Notes: generated by a model from the sequence alone, not told the origin. Positions 28,306 through 40,218 are shown, numbered from the stretch's first letter. The stretch: DNA of 64,000 nucleotides from Lathyrus oleraceus (GCF_024323335.1 NC_066585.1:537913769-537977768); one strand, 5' to 3'. Translations and numbers: made by a program.

Positions 28306-30169
28306 CAAAGTTCAAGGACTATAAATTAATTATTCAAATTATATATAAATGGTAATAAGTGAAATTACATAATAAAACTCAGTATTATTTGTATTCGCCA
28401 TATTCACATTGCATTATGGTATATTATATGTAAAAAAGATCTCAATATTTTTCTTGTCCATCACCAAATTTTAGGTTTCTTCATCACTAAGAAACAAAGT
28501 TAAAAAACTATAAATGAATGATTCATATTATATATAAATGGGTAACAACTGAAACTACATAATCAAGATCAATATTATTTATATTCGGCATATTTACATT
28601 GTATTATGGTATACTATATATAAATAAATTCTATAATTTTCTTCTCCATCACCAAATTTTGGGTTTCTTCATCACTAAGTAACAAATTTAAAAATTATAA
28701 GTTAATGATTAATATTATATATTAACGGTTAATAAGTGAAATTACGTAATAAAGCTCAATTATAATTGTATTTGTCATATTCACACTGTATTATGGTATA
28801 TTATATGTAAAAAAAATTAATATTTCGTCTCCATCACCAAATTTTATGTTTCTTCATCACTAAGCAACAAATTGAAAAAAATATAAATGAATGATTCATA
28901 TTATATATAAATGGGTAACAACTTAACTTACATAATCAAGATCAATATTATTTGTATTCGGCATATTCACATTGTATTATGGTATAAAATATGTAAATAA
29001 ATTCAATAATTTTCTTCTCCATCTCAAAATTTAGGTTTCTTCATCCCTAAGCAACAAAGTTAATTACTATAAATTAATGATCCATATTATTTATAAATGG
29101 TTAATAAGTGAAATTACATAATAAAACTCAATCTATTTGTATTCGTCATATTCGCATTGTATTATGGTATATTATATGAAAAAAAAATATTTTTCTTCTC
29201 CATCAACAAATTTTAGGTTTCTTCATCACTAAGCAACAAAGTGAAAAAACTATAAATGAATGATTCATATTATATATAAATGGGTAACAAGTGAAATTAC
29301 ATAATCAAGATCAATATTATTTGTATTTGGCATATTCACATTGTAATATGGTATATTATACGTAAATAAATTCAATAATTTTCTTCTCCATCACCAAATT
29401 TTAGGTTTCTTCATCACTAAGTAACAAAGTTAAACGACTATAAATTAATGATTCATATTATATATAAATGGTCAACAACTGAAATTACATAATAAGCTCA
29501 ATATTATTTGTATTCGTCATATTCACATGATATTATGGTATATCATATGTTAAAAAGAATTTAATATTTTTTTTCTCCATCACCAAATTTTAGGTTTATT
29601 CATCACTATGAAATAAAGTTAAAAAAACTATAAATGAATGATTCATATTATATAAAAATGGGTAACAAGTGAAATTACATAATCAAGATTAATATTATTG
29701 TATTGGCATATTCACATTGTAATATGGTATTATATGTAAATAAATTCAATAATTTTTTCTCCATCACCAAATTTAACGTTTCTTCATCACTAAGTAACAA
29801 GGATAAAACGACTATAAATTAATGATTAATATATATAAATGGTCAACAACTGAAATTACATAATATAGCTCAATATATTTGTATTCGTCATATTCACATT
29901 ATATTATGATATATTATATGTAAAAAAGAATTAATTTTTTTCTCCATCACCAAATTTTAGGTTTCTTCATCACTAAGCAACAAAGTTAAAAAAATTATAA
30001 ATGAATGATTCATATTATATATCAATAGGTAACAAGTGAATTTACATAATAAATATCAACATTATTCGTATTTTGCACATTCACATTGTATTATGGTATA
30101 TATATGTAAAGAAATTCAATAATTTTTCTTCTTTGTCACCAAATTTTAGGTTTTTTCATCACTAAATAA
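28306..30169. repeat. Block B unit 5 (10-mer, many 1-2 nt deletions at its end)
   Basis: Same arrangement as units 3 and 4. From about 29650 there is a dense set of one- and two-base losses, for example 'attattgtattggcat' near 29690, 'ggtattatatg' near 29728, 'taatatatataaatgg' near 29826 and 'ggtatatatatg' near 30094. They are absent from neighbouring units. Confidence 0.84.
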
Positions 30170-32034
30170 CAAAGTTCAAGGACTATAAATTAATTATTCA
30201 AATTATATATAAATGGTAATAAGTGAAATTACATAATAAAACTCAGTATTATTGTATTCGCCATATTCACATTGCATTATGGTATATTATATGTAAAAAA
30301 GATCTCAATATTTTCTTGTCCATCACCAAATTTTAGGTTTCTTCATCACTAAGAAACAAAGTAAAAAACTATAAATGAATGATTCATATTATATATAAAT
30401 GGGTAACAACTGAAACTACATAATCAAGATCAATATTATTTATATTCGGCATATTTACATTGTATTATGGTTATACTATATATAAATAAATTCTATAATT
30501 TCTTCTCCATCACCAAATTTTGGGTTTCTTCATCACTAAGTAACAAATTTAAAAATTATAGTTAATGATTAATATTATATATTAACGGTTAATAAGTGAA
30601 ATTACGTAATAAAGCTCAATTATAATTGTATTTGTCATATTCACACTGTATTATGGTATATTATATGTAAAAAATTAATATTTTCGTCTCCATCACCAAA
30701 TTTATGTTTCTTCATCACTAAGCAACAAATTGAAAAAAAATATAATGAATGATTCATATTATATATAAATGGGTAACAACTAACTTACATAATCAAGATC
30801 AATATTATTTGTATTCGGCATATTCACATTGTATTATGGTATAAAATATGTAAATAAATTCAATAATTTTCTTCTCCATCTCAAAATTTTAGGTTTCTTC
30901 ATCCCTAAGCAACAAAGTTAAATTACTATAAATTAATGATCCATATTATTTATAAATGGTTAATAAGTGAAATTACATAATAAAACTCAATTCTATTTGT
31001 ATTCGTCATATTCGCATTGTATTATGGTATATTATATGAAAAAAAAATATTTTTCTTCTCCATCAACAAATTTTAGGTTTCTTCATCACTAAGCAACAAA
31101 GTGAAAAAACTATAAATGAATGATTCATATTATATATAATGGGTAACAAGTGAAATTACATAATCAAGATCAATATTATTTGTATTTGGCATATTCACAT
31201 TGTATATGGTATATTATACGTAAATAAATTCAATAATTTTCTTCTCCATCACCAAATTTTAGGTTTCTTCATCACTAAGTAACAAAGTTAAACGACTATA
31301 AATTAATGATTCATATATATATAAATGGTCAACAACTGAAATTACATAATATAGCTCAATATTATTTGTATTCGTCATATTCACATGATATTATGGTATA
31401 TCATATGTTAAAAAGAATTTAATATTTTTTTTCTCCATCACCAAATTTTAGGTTTATTCATCACTATGAATAAAGTTAAAAAAACTATACATGAATGATT
31501 CATATTATATATAAATGGGTAACAAGTGAAATTACATAATCAAGATTAATATTATTGTATTTGGCATATTCACATTGTAATATGGTATATTATATGTAAA
31601 TAAATTCAATAATTTTCTTCTCCATCACCAAATTTAACGTTTCTTCATCACTAAGTAACAAGGATAAACGACTATAAATAATGATTAATATTATATATAA
31701 ATGGTCAACAACTGAAATTACATAATATAGCTCAATATTATTTGTATTCGTCATATTCACATTATATTATGATATATTATATGTAAAAAAGAATTAATTT
31801 TTTTTTCTCCATCACCAAATTTTAGGTTTCTTCATCACTAAGCAACAAAGTTAAAAAAATTATAAATGAATGATTCATATTATATATAAATAGGTAACAA
31901 GTGAATTTACATAATAAATATCAACATTATTCGTATTTTGCACATTCACATTGTATTATGGTATATTATATGTAAAGAAATTCAATAATTTTCTTCTTTG
32001 TCACCAAATTTTAGATTTTTTCATCACTAAATAA
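30170..32034. repeat. Block B unit 6 (10-mer, dense small indels in first part)
   Basis: Both versions of the two-monomer segment are present. The indel-rich stretch of unit 5 continues to about 31690: 'attattgtattcgcc' near 30247, 'aaagtaaaaaac' near 30357, 'ggttatac' near 30469 and 'ttgtatatggt' near 31200. The last part (after about 31700) is clean again. Confidence 0.84.
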
Positions 32035-33537
32035 CAAAGTTCAAGGACTATAAATTAATTATTCATATTATATATAAATGGTTAATAAGTGAAATTACAT
32101 AATAAAACTCAGTATTATTTGTATTCGCCATATTCACATTGCATTATGGTATATTATATGTAAAAAAGATTTCAATATTTTTCTTGTCCATCACCAAATT
32201 TTAGGTTTCTTCATCACTAAGAAACAAAGTTAAAAAACTATAAATGAATGATTCATATTATATATAAATGGGTAACAACTGAAACTACATAATCAAGATC
32301 AATATTATTTATATTCGGCATATTTACATTGTATTATGGTATACTATATATAAATAAATTCTATAATTTTCTTCTCCATCACCAAATTTTGGGTTTCTTC
32401 ATCACTAAGTAACAAATTTAAAGAATTATAAGTTAATGATTAATATTATATATTAACGGTTAATAAGTGAAATTACGTAATAAAGCTCAATTATAATTGT
32501 ATTTGTCATATTCACACTGTATTATGGTATATTATATGTAAAAAAAATTAATATTTTCGTCTCCATCACCAAATTTTATGTTTCTTCATCACTAAGCAAC
32601 AAATTGAAAAAAAATATAAATGAATGATTCATATTATATATAAATGGGTAACAACTTAACTTACATAATCAAGATCAATATTATTTGTATTCGGCATATT
32701 CACATTGTATTATGGTATAAAATATGTAAATAAATTCAATAATTTTCTTCTCCATCTCAAAATTTTAGGTTTCTTCATCCCTAAGCAACAAAGTTAAAGT
32801 ACTATAAATTAATGATCCATATTATTTATAAATGGTTAATAAGTGAAATTACATAATAAAACTCTATTCTATTTGTATTCGTCATATTCGCATTGTAATA
32901 TGGTATATTATATGAAAAAAAATATTTTTCTTCTCCATCACCAAATTTTAGGTTTCTTCATCACTAAGCAACAAAGTGAAAAAACTATAAATGAATGATT
33001 CATATTATATATAAATGGGTAACAAGTGAAATTACATAATCAAGATCAATATTATTTGTATTTGACATATTCACATTGTAATATGGTATATTATACGTAA
33101 ATAAATTCAATAATTTTCTTCTCCATCACCAAATTTTAGGTTTCTTCATCACTAAGTAACAAAGTTAAACGACTATAAATTAATGATTCATATTATATAT
33201 AAATGGTCAACAACTGAAATTACATAATATAGCTCAATATTATTTGTATTCGTCATATTCACATTATATTATGGTATATCATATGTTAAAAAGAATTTAA
33301 TATTTTTTTTCTCCATCACCAAATTTTAGGTTTATTCATCACTATGAAATAAAGTTAAAAAACTATACATGAATGATTCATATTATATATAAATAGGTAA
33401 CAAGTGAATTTACATAATAAAGATCAACATTATTCGTATTCAGCATATTCACATTGTATTATGGTATATTATATGTAAAGAAATTCAATAATTTTCTTCT
33501 CTGTCACCAAATTTTAGGTTTTTTCATCACTAAGTAA
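32035..33537. repeat. Block B unit 7 (8-mer)
   Basis: Eight monomers. Carries only the 'tatacgtaaat' / 'tatcatatgtt' version of the two-monomer segment (near 33060-33350), without the second 'aaggataaacg' version. Confidence 0.84.
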
Positions 33538-35039
33538 CAAAGTTGAAGGACTATAAATTAATTATTCATATTATATAGAAATGGTTAATAAGTGAAATTA
33601 CATAATAAAACTCAGTATTATTTGTATTTGCCATATTCACATTGCATTATGGTATATAATATGTAAAAAAAACTCAATATTTTTCTTTTCCATCACCAAA
33701 TTTTAGGTTTCTTCATCACTAAGAAACAAAGTTAAAAAACTATAAATGAATGATTCATATAATATATAAATGGGTAACAACTTAAACTACATAATCAAGA
33801 TCAATATTATTTATATTCGGCATATTTAGATTGTATTATGGTATACTATATATAAATAAATTCCATAATTTTCTTCTCCATCACCAAATTTTAGGTTTCT
33901 TCATCACTAAGTAACAAATTTAAAGAATTATAAGTTAATGATTAGTATTATATATTAACGGTTAATAAGTGAAATTACGTAATAAAGCCCAATTATAATT
34001 GTATTTGTCATATTCACACTGTATTATGGTATATTATATGTAAAAAAAATTAATATTTTCGTCTCCATCACCAAATTTTATGTATCTTCATCACTAAGCA
34101 ACAAATTGAAAAAAAATATAAATGAATGATTCATATTATATATAAATGGGTAACAACTTAACTTAAATAATCAAGATCAATATTATTTGTATTCGGCATA
34201 TTCACATTGTATTATGGTATAAAATATGTAAATAAATTCAATAATTTCCTTCTCCATCTCAAAATTTTAGGTTTCGTCATCCCTAAGTAACAAAGTTAAA
34301 GTACTATAAATTAATGATCCATATTATTTATAAATGGTTAATAAGTGAAATTACATAATAAAACTCTATTTTATTTGTATTCGTCATATTCGCATTGTAT
34401 TATGGTATATTATATGAAAAAAAATATTTTTCTTCTCCATCACCAAATTTTAGGTTTCTTCATCACTAAGCAACAAAGTGAAAATACAATAAGTGAATGA
34501 TTCATATTATATATAAATGCGTAACAAGTGAAATTACATAATCAAGATCAATATTATTTGTATTTGGCATATTCACATTGGAATATGGTATATTATATGT
34601 AAATAAATTCAATAATTTTCTTCTCCATCACCAAATTTTAGGTTTCTTAATCACTAAGTAACAAAGTTAAACGACTATAAATTAATGATTCATATTATAT
34701 ATAAATGGTCAAAAACTTAAATTACATAATATAGCTCAATATTATTTGTATTCGTCATATTCACATTATATTATGGTATATCATATGTTAAGAAGTATTT
34801 AATATTTTTTTTCTCCATCACCAAATTTTAGGTTTATTCATCACTAAGAAACAAAGTTAAATAACTATAAATGAATAATTCATATTATATATAAACAGGT
34901 AATAAGTGAATTTACATAATAAAGATCAACATTATTCGTATTCAGCATATTCACATTGTATTATGGTATATTATATGTAAAGAAATTCAATAATTTTCTT
35001 CTCTGTCACCAAATTTTAGGTTTTTTCATCACTAAGTAA
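33538..35039. repeat. Block B unit 8 (8-mer, more diverged)
   Basis: Same register as unit 7 with more scattered substitutions, such as 'attggaatatggt' near 34576, 'ggtcaaaaactt' near 34708 and 'gttaagaagta' near 34786. Confidence 0.83.
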
Positions 35040-36541
35040 CAAAGTTAAAGGACTATAAATTAATTATTCATATTATATATAAATGGTTAATAAGTGAAAT
35101 TACATAATAAAACTCAGTATTATTTGTATTCGCCATATTCACACTGAATTATGGTATATTATATGTAAAAAAAACTCAATATTTTTCTTCTCCATCACCA
35201 AATTTTAGGTTTCTTCATCACTAAGAGACAAAGTTGAAAAACCATAAATGAATGATTCATATTATATATAAATGGGTAACAACTGAAAGTACATAATCAA
35301 GATCAATATTATTTATATTCGGCATATTCACATTGTATTATGGTATACTATATATAAATAAATTCTATAATTGTCTTCTCCATCACCAAAATTTAGGTTT
35401 CTTCATCACTAAGTAACAAATTTAAAGGATTATAAATTAATGATTAATATTATATATAAACGGTTAATAAGTGAAATTACGTAATAAAGCTCAATTATAA
35501 TTGTATTTGTCATATTCACACTGTATTATGGTATATTATATGTAAAAAAAATTAATATTTTGTTCTCCATCACCAAATTTTATGTTTCTTCGTCACTAAG
35601 CAACAAATTGAAAAAAAATATAAATGAATTAATCATATTATATATAAATGGGTAGCAACTTAAATTACATATTCAAGATCAATATTATTTGTATTCGGCA
35701 TATTCACATTGTGTTATGGTATAAAATATGTAAATAAATTCAATAATTTTCTTCTCCATCACCAAATTTTAGGTTTCTTCATTTCTAAGTAACAAAGTTA
35801 AAGTATTATAAATTAATGATTCATATTATATATAAATGGTTAATAAGTGAAATGACATAATAAAACTCAATTTTATTTGTATTCGTCATATTCACATTGT
35901 ATTATGGTATATTATATGAAAAAAATATTTTTCTTATCGATCACCAAATTTTAGGTTTCTTCATCCCTAAGCAACAAATTGAAAAAACTATAAACGAACG
36001 ATTCATATTATATATAAATGGGTAACAAGTGAAATTACATATTCAAGATCAATATTATTTGTATTCGGCATATTCACATTGTATTATGGTATATTATATG
36101 TAAATAAATTCAATAATTTTCTTCTCCATCACCAAATTTTACGTTTCTTCATCACTAAGTAACAAAGATAAATGACTATAAATTATTGATTCGTATTATA
36201 TATAAATGGTTAACAACTGAAATTAAATAATAAAGTTTAATATTATTTGTATTCGTCATATTTACATTATATTATGGTATATTATATGTAAAAAAGAATT
36301 TAATATTTTTTTTCTTCATCACCAAATTTTAGTTTTCTTCATCACTAAGCAACAAAGTTAAAAAAATTATAAATTAATGATTCATATTATATATAAATAG
36401 GTAACAAGTGAATTTACATAATCAAGATCAACATTATTCGTATTGGGCATATTCACATTGTATTATGGTATATTATATGTAAATAAATTCAATAATTTTC
36501 TTCTCCATCACCAAATTTTAGGTTTCTTATTTACTAAGTAA
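35040..36541. repeat. Block B unit 9 (8-mer, most diverged)
   Basis: Register is kept (1502 bp) but many private changes occur, for example 'ttcgtcactaag' near 35588, 'gggtagcaac' near 35649, 'gaacgattcat' near 35995 and 'ggtttcttatttac' near 36520. The block fades into irregular monomers after this. Confidence 0.8.
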
Positions 36542-38308
36542 CAAAGTTGAAGGACTATAAATTAATTATTCATATTATATATAAATGGTTAATAAGTGAA
36601 ATTACAGAATAAAACTCAATATTTTTTGTATTCGCCATATTCACATTGTATTATGGTATATTATATGTAAAAAAAAACTCAATAATTTTCTTCTACATCA
36701 CCAAATTTTAGGTTTTTTCATCACTAAAAAACAAAGTTAAGAAACTATAAATGAATGATTCATATTATATATAAATGGGTAACAACTAAAACTACATAAT
36801 CAAGATCAATATTATTTGTATTCGGCATATTCACATTGTATTATGGTATACTTTATGTAAATAAATTCTATAATTTTCATCTCCATCACCAAATTTTAGG
36901 TTTCTTCATAACTAAGTAACAAATTTAAAGGATTATAAATTAATGATTCATTATATATAAACGGTTAATAAGTGAAATTACGCAATAAAGCTCAATTATA
37001 ATTGTATTTATCATATTCACACTGTATTATGGTATATTATATGTAAAAATTATTATATATAAATGGGTAACAACTTAAATTACATAATCAAGATCAATAT
37101 TATTTGTATTCGGCATATTCACATTGTATTATGGTATATAATATGTAAATAAATTCAATAATTTTCTTCTACATCACCAAATTTTAGGTTTCTTCATCCT
37201 TAAGTAACAAAGTTAAAGTACTATAAATTAATGATTCATATTATATATAAATGTTTAATAAGTGAAATTACATATTAAAACTCAAATTTATTTGTATTCG
37301 TCATATTCACATTGTATTATTGTATATTATATGTAAAAAAAATTAATATTTTTCTTCTCGATCACCAAATTTTAGGTTTCTTCATCACTAAGCAACAAAG
37401 TGAAAAAACTATAAATGAATGATTCATATTATATATAAATGGGTAACAAGTGAAATAACAAAATCAAGATCAATATTATTTGTATTCGGCATATTCACAT
37501 TGTATTATGGTATATTATACGTAAATAAATTGAATAATTTTCTTCTCCATCACCGAATTTTAGGTTTCTTGATCACCAAGTAACAAAGTTGAAGGACTAT
37601 AAATTAATTATTCATACTATACATAAATGGTTAATAAGTGAAATTACATAATCAAGATCAATATTATTTGTATTCGCCATATTCTCATTGTATTATGGTA
37701 TATTATATGTAAAAAAAAACTCAATATTTTCCTTCTCCATCACCAAATTTTAGGTTTCTTTATCACTAAGAAACAAAGTTAAAAAACTAGAAATGAATGA
37801 TTCATATTATATATAAATGGGTAACAACTGAAACTACATAATCAAGATCAATATTATTTGTATTCGACATATTCTCATTGTATTATGGTATATTATATGT
37901 AAAAAAAACTCAATATTTTTCTTCTCCATCACCAAATTTTAGGATTCTTCATCACTAAGTAACAAATTTAAAGGATTATAAATTAATGATTCATATTATA
38001 TATACACGGTTAATAAGTGAAATTACGTAATAAAGCTCAATTGTAATTGTATTTGTCATATTCACACTGTATTATGGTATATTATATGTAAAAAAAATTA
38101 ATATTTTCTTCTCCATCACCAAATTTTAGGTTTCTTCATCACTAAGCAATAAAGTGAAAAAAATATAAATGAATGATTCATATTATATATAAATGGGTAA
38201 CAACTTAAATTACATAATCAAGATCAATATTATTTGTATTCGGCATATTTACATTGTATTACGGTATAAGATATGTAAATAAATTCAATAATTTTCTTCT
38301 CCATCATC
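36542..38308. repeat. Block C left: irregular diverged monomers
   Basis: Monomers are of the same family but HOR order is lost. Present are a truncated monomer at about 37041-37055, A-B chimeric monomers ('aatcaagatc' with 'cgccatattctcatt') and a distinctive monomer with 'gaaataacaaaatc' (37452). Its partner lies at 40834, beyond the LTR. Subtracting the insertion and one target copy gives a spacing of 1131 bp, about six monomers, so a 6-mer repeat was present before the insertion. Confidence 0.8.
37020..37070. repeat. Truncated monomer junction
   Basis: 'ggtatattatatgtaaaaat' runs directly into 'tattatatataaatggg', skipping the 'cttctccatcacc ... gattcat' part that normally lies between (roughly 110 bp). 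The junction lies at about 37046-37053 in AT-rich sequence. It looks like a deletion between A/T-rich stretches. Confidence 0.8.
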
Positions 38309-38313
38309 AAATT
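38309..38313. repeat. Target site duplication, left copy (AAATT)
   Basis: AAATT from the satellite word 'caccaaattttagg'. The same five bases follow the insertion at 40560-40564, after which the satellite continues with 'ttagg'. Five-bp duplication is typical of LTR retrotransposon integration. Confidence 0.85.
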
Positions 38314-38401
38314 TTTAATACCCCGTATTTCCTTAAATGCCTAAACTCCTATTAATTGAGATCAACTGAGTTCCTATGTGCTCTAAAAGTTGTCAATTGG
38401 G

Positions 38402-38409
38402 ATAAATAG
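38402..38409 (+). promoter_or_regulatory. Possible TATA-like box in the LTR
   Basis: ATAAATAG lies about 90 bp inside the 5' end of the LTR. It resembles a Pol II TATA element, but no start site can be shown. Positioning so early in the LTR would make U3 unusually short, so this is a weak candidate. Confidence 0.2.
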
Positions 38410-38650
38410 AGCAAATAGTGAGTTCAGGTTGACTTAATTAATATTATTTGGAACTGACCTTTTATTAATTAGGACATTTTGGTAACACTAATAATGGGTC
38501 ATTAGCTCTGGTAGAACAAATATTATGGTTGGTGCCACTTAAGATATTTGTTTCCACCACTTTCTAACCACACATATGCTACAAGGCTTGTGGTCCACAT
38601 GTTACTACCTTATTGTTACCTACCATAAGCCATTTGGTTTCTATGTATCA

Positions 38651-38796
38651 GAAAGCATAGAAAGAAGGAGGAAGCTCAAGGGAAGAATGGAAAGCAAGGC
38701 TAGTGGAGAAGAAGAATAAGAAGAAGGAAAGCTTGGAACCAACACCATCATCTTCATCCTCATCTCATCTTCCACAACTTCTCCTCTTCAATTTCT
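38651..38796 (+). other. Purine-rich then pyrimidine-rich stretch in the LTR
   Basis: 38651-38730 is mostly A and G ('gaagaagaataagaagaagg' near 38707), and 38741-38795 is mostly C and T ('catcttcatcctcatc', 'cttctcctcttc'). The two parts could pair in RNA as an imperfect hairpin. Such asymmetric stretches are common in transcribed leaders of plant LTR elements. It is followed by a donor-like 'gaggtgggt' at 38799. Confidence 0.5.
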
Positions 38797-39043
38797 TGAG
38801 GTGGGTTCTAGTTAGAAACTTTAGTTTTCTAGAAAAAAAATTAGGGTTGTAGAATGTTAGATAAATCATGAATATCCATGCTATAAGATGAATATGTTCT
38901 TGCTCTTGTTGATTTTCATGAATATGTGTTTTGTGATTGGTATGACAATATGATTTGCTATGTTGGAAGAAGGAGTGTGGGTTTGATTGGAAATGGAGTT
39001 ACAGAGGAAAATGGTGTTTTAAGAAGTGGAAAACAATGAAAAT

Positions 39044-39155
39044 GTGCGTGTTAACCGGTTAACGCTTTGAGGTAACCGGTTAACCATTAGCGAATTCACT
39101 TTCTGGGCAGATTCGTGCGTGTTAACCAGTTAACGTTTTAGGTTAACCGGTTGAC
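39044..39155. repeat. Cluster of GTTAACCGGTTAAC palindromes with a 71-bp direct repeat
   Basis: Four related palindromes: a perfect 14-bp GTTAACCGGTTAAC at 39050-39063, GGTAACCGGTTAACC at 39071-39085, a one-mismatch copy at 39121-39134 and GGTTAACCGGTTGAC at 39141-39155. The pair plus its 'gtgcgtg' lead (39044 and 39115) is duplicated with a 71-bp period, so the cluster arose by duplication. The function is unknown; the palindromes could bind a dimeric protein or be hairpin-forming. Confidence 0.85.
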
Positions 39156-39203
39156 ACAGAAACAAAATTTAATTTTCTGTCTGTACAGAACATGTCAGCA
39201 AGG

Positions 39204-39256
39204 GGGTTCGAACCCAAGACCTCCTTGAAACTGTACAAGCCTTACCACTAGGCTAG
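39204..39256 (-). other. tRNA-like segment with Pol III A and B boxes
   Basis: On the minus strand TAGCCTAGTGG (39255-39245) fits the A-box consensus TRGYNNARNNG. GGTTCGAACCC (39214-39204) fits the B box GGTTCGANNCC exactly. The gap between boxes is 30 bp, in the usual tRNA range. No full cloverleaf is evident, so this is not a working tRNA gene. It could be a SINE-head remnant or a tRNA-like segment carried by the LTR. Confidence 0.65.
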
Positions 39257-39819
39257 AGAGGTTTTTGTTGAATACTTATGCAATGAATAAATATTAATCT
39301 AAATCTTGATTAAGATAGATTAATGAATTAATCGAGCGTTATAACTCCGTTTTGGACGCGGACGGATGCGTTAGTAAGATAATGAAAAAGGCTATTATTA
39401 TGATATCATATTATAGTATATTATGCGTCTTACAAATTCTATGAATTTTATTTTGATGGGTGTTAAACATGGTCGATATGTTTGATTGTGAAATAACATG
39501 ATTAAAAACCTTACAAAGGAGAGTGAGGAAATCTAGGAGTATAATATGACTAATAACTTAGAAGGATAATCTAGGTTATGGAACATATGTGAGTTATGTG
39601 TAAGAGACACATTGTATGGAACATGCCATGTTATTATTTGTGTAATGTGGTGAATGAAGTCACCTGTGATTGATGAATTTTGTTATGGTTCGTGGAACCA
39701 ATGATTATGGAACCGATCATGTATTCAGAATGTGTGTTTTCTGTGGGGGTACACATCTCTTTTGGTATGCTTAGATGAGTAAGCATTTGGATGTGGGACC
39801 AATGATTCGAGCCTCAATT

Positions 39820-39959
39820 GGGTTTGAGCCCCAACCATGGCGGACATGGGGGAAAGGTGGACACCTAAGTGGGTTAGAGTCCCATACGGTGAAAGATACT
39901 CAAAGTGGGTTCGAGTCCCATACGAGTGATGGTTCTTAAAAGTGGGTTTGAGTCCCATA
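39820..39959 (+). repeat. Short tandem repeats around GGGTTNGAGTCCCATA
   Basis: Three copies of GGGTTNGAGTCCCATA start at 39871, 39907 and 39944 (spacing 36 and 37 bp). A more diverged copy, GGGTTTGAGCCCC, lies at 39820. The copies differ at the N (A, C, T). The middle copy contains GGTTCGAGTCC, which fits the tRNA B-box consensus on the plus strand. Each word is a near-palindrome (GGG ... CCC) able to form a small stem-loop. Confidence 0.85.
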
Positions 39960-40218
39960 GGGGAACCGAATATCCATCGCGAAAGTCGAATCATGCGAGC
40001 ATGCATGAACCGGGCCTGGCTTAGACGTAAGTCCGTTCGGGAATTGATGCGTCGTGATCTGAATAATGATCGTGGTTGAGTTATGAGAACTCAGATGCAT
40101 GTTGCCATACAATTGCAAGTTAGTTCCCCATCGCTCAAGTCTTTGTTCCCTTGTTGACTTGAGTTGGATATGAGCTGAATATTGATTAGAAAACCCTGTA
40201 GAGCCGAGTGGACCCATA

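Larger units (their letters stand above)
20835..36541. repeat. HOR block B: 8-mer and 10-mer units
   Basis: A marker monomer (with 'tgtcacc', 'ttttttcatcacta' and 'aacaaagttcaagg' or a close variant) recurs at 21556, 23061, 24561, 26432, 28306, 30170, 32035, 33538, 35040 and 36542. Intervals are 1505, 1500, 1871, 1874, 1864, 1865, 1503, 1502 and 1502 bp. The 10-mers contain a second, diverged copy of a two-monomer segment that the 8-mers have once. The middle units are close to identical while the outer ones are more diverged, a usual picture for local amplification. 20835-21555 is a transitional stretch sharing motifs with both blocks A and B. Confidence 0.88.
1..38308. repeat. Satellite array, left part (about 187-bp monomers)
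   Basis: Head-to-tail tandem repeats fill this whole stretch in one orientation. The landmark 'tatataaatgg' recurs about every 186-190 bp, for example at 167, 355 and 545. Each monomer contains in order a TATATATAAATGG stretch, 'gaaattacataat', 'tatttgtattcg', 'catattcacattgtatta', 'tggtatattatatg', an A-run and T-run, 'cttctccatcaccaaatt', 'ttaggtttcttcatcac' and 'aacaaagt'. Composition is strongly AT-rich, and most monomers have only one CpG, in 'tattcg'. Monomer size is close to a plant nucleosome repeat, as is common for plant satellites. No reading frame of useful length is present. I cannot say from sequence whether this is centromeric, subtelomeric or interstitial. Confidence 0.98.

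Noticed and set aside
39204..39256. A functional tRNA gene
   Set aside because: Only A and B boxes are seen. No convincing acceptor or anticodon stem was found, so it is called tRNA-like.
39725..40006. Minus-strand open reading frame of 93 codons
   Set aside because: It lies in the LTR over the GGGTTNGAGTCCC repeats; the protein is just the translated repeat ('YGT.TH.' words), with no recognisable domain.
39936..40217. Second minus-strand open reading frame of 93 codons
   Set aside because: Overlaps the first in another frame, is in the same non-coding LTR, and shows no domain, signal or codon pattern.
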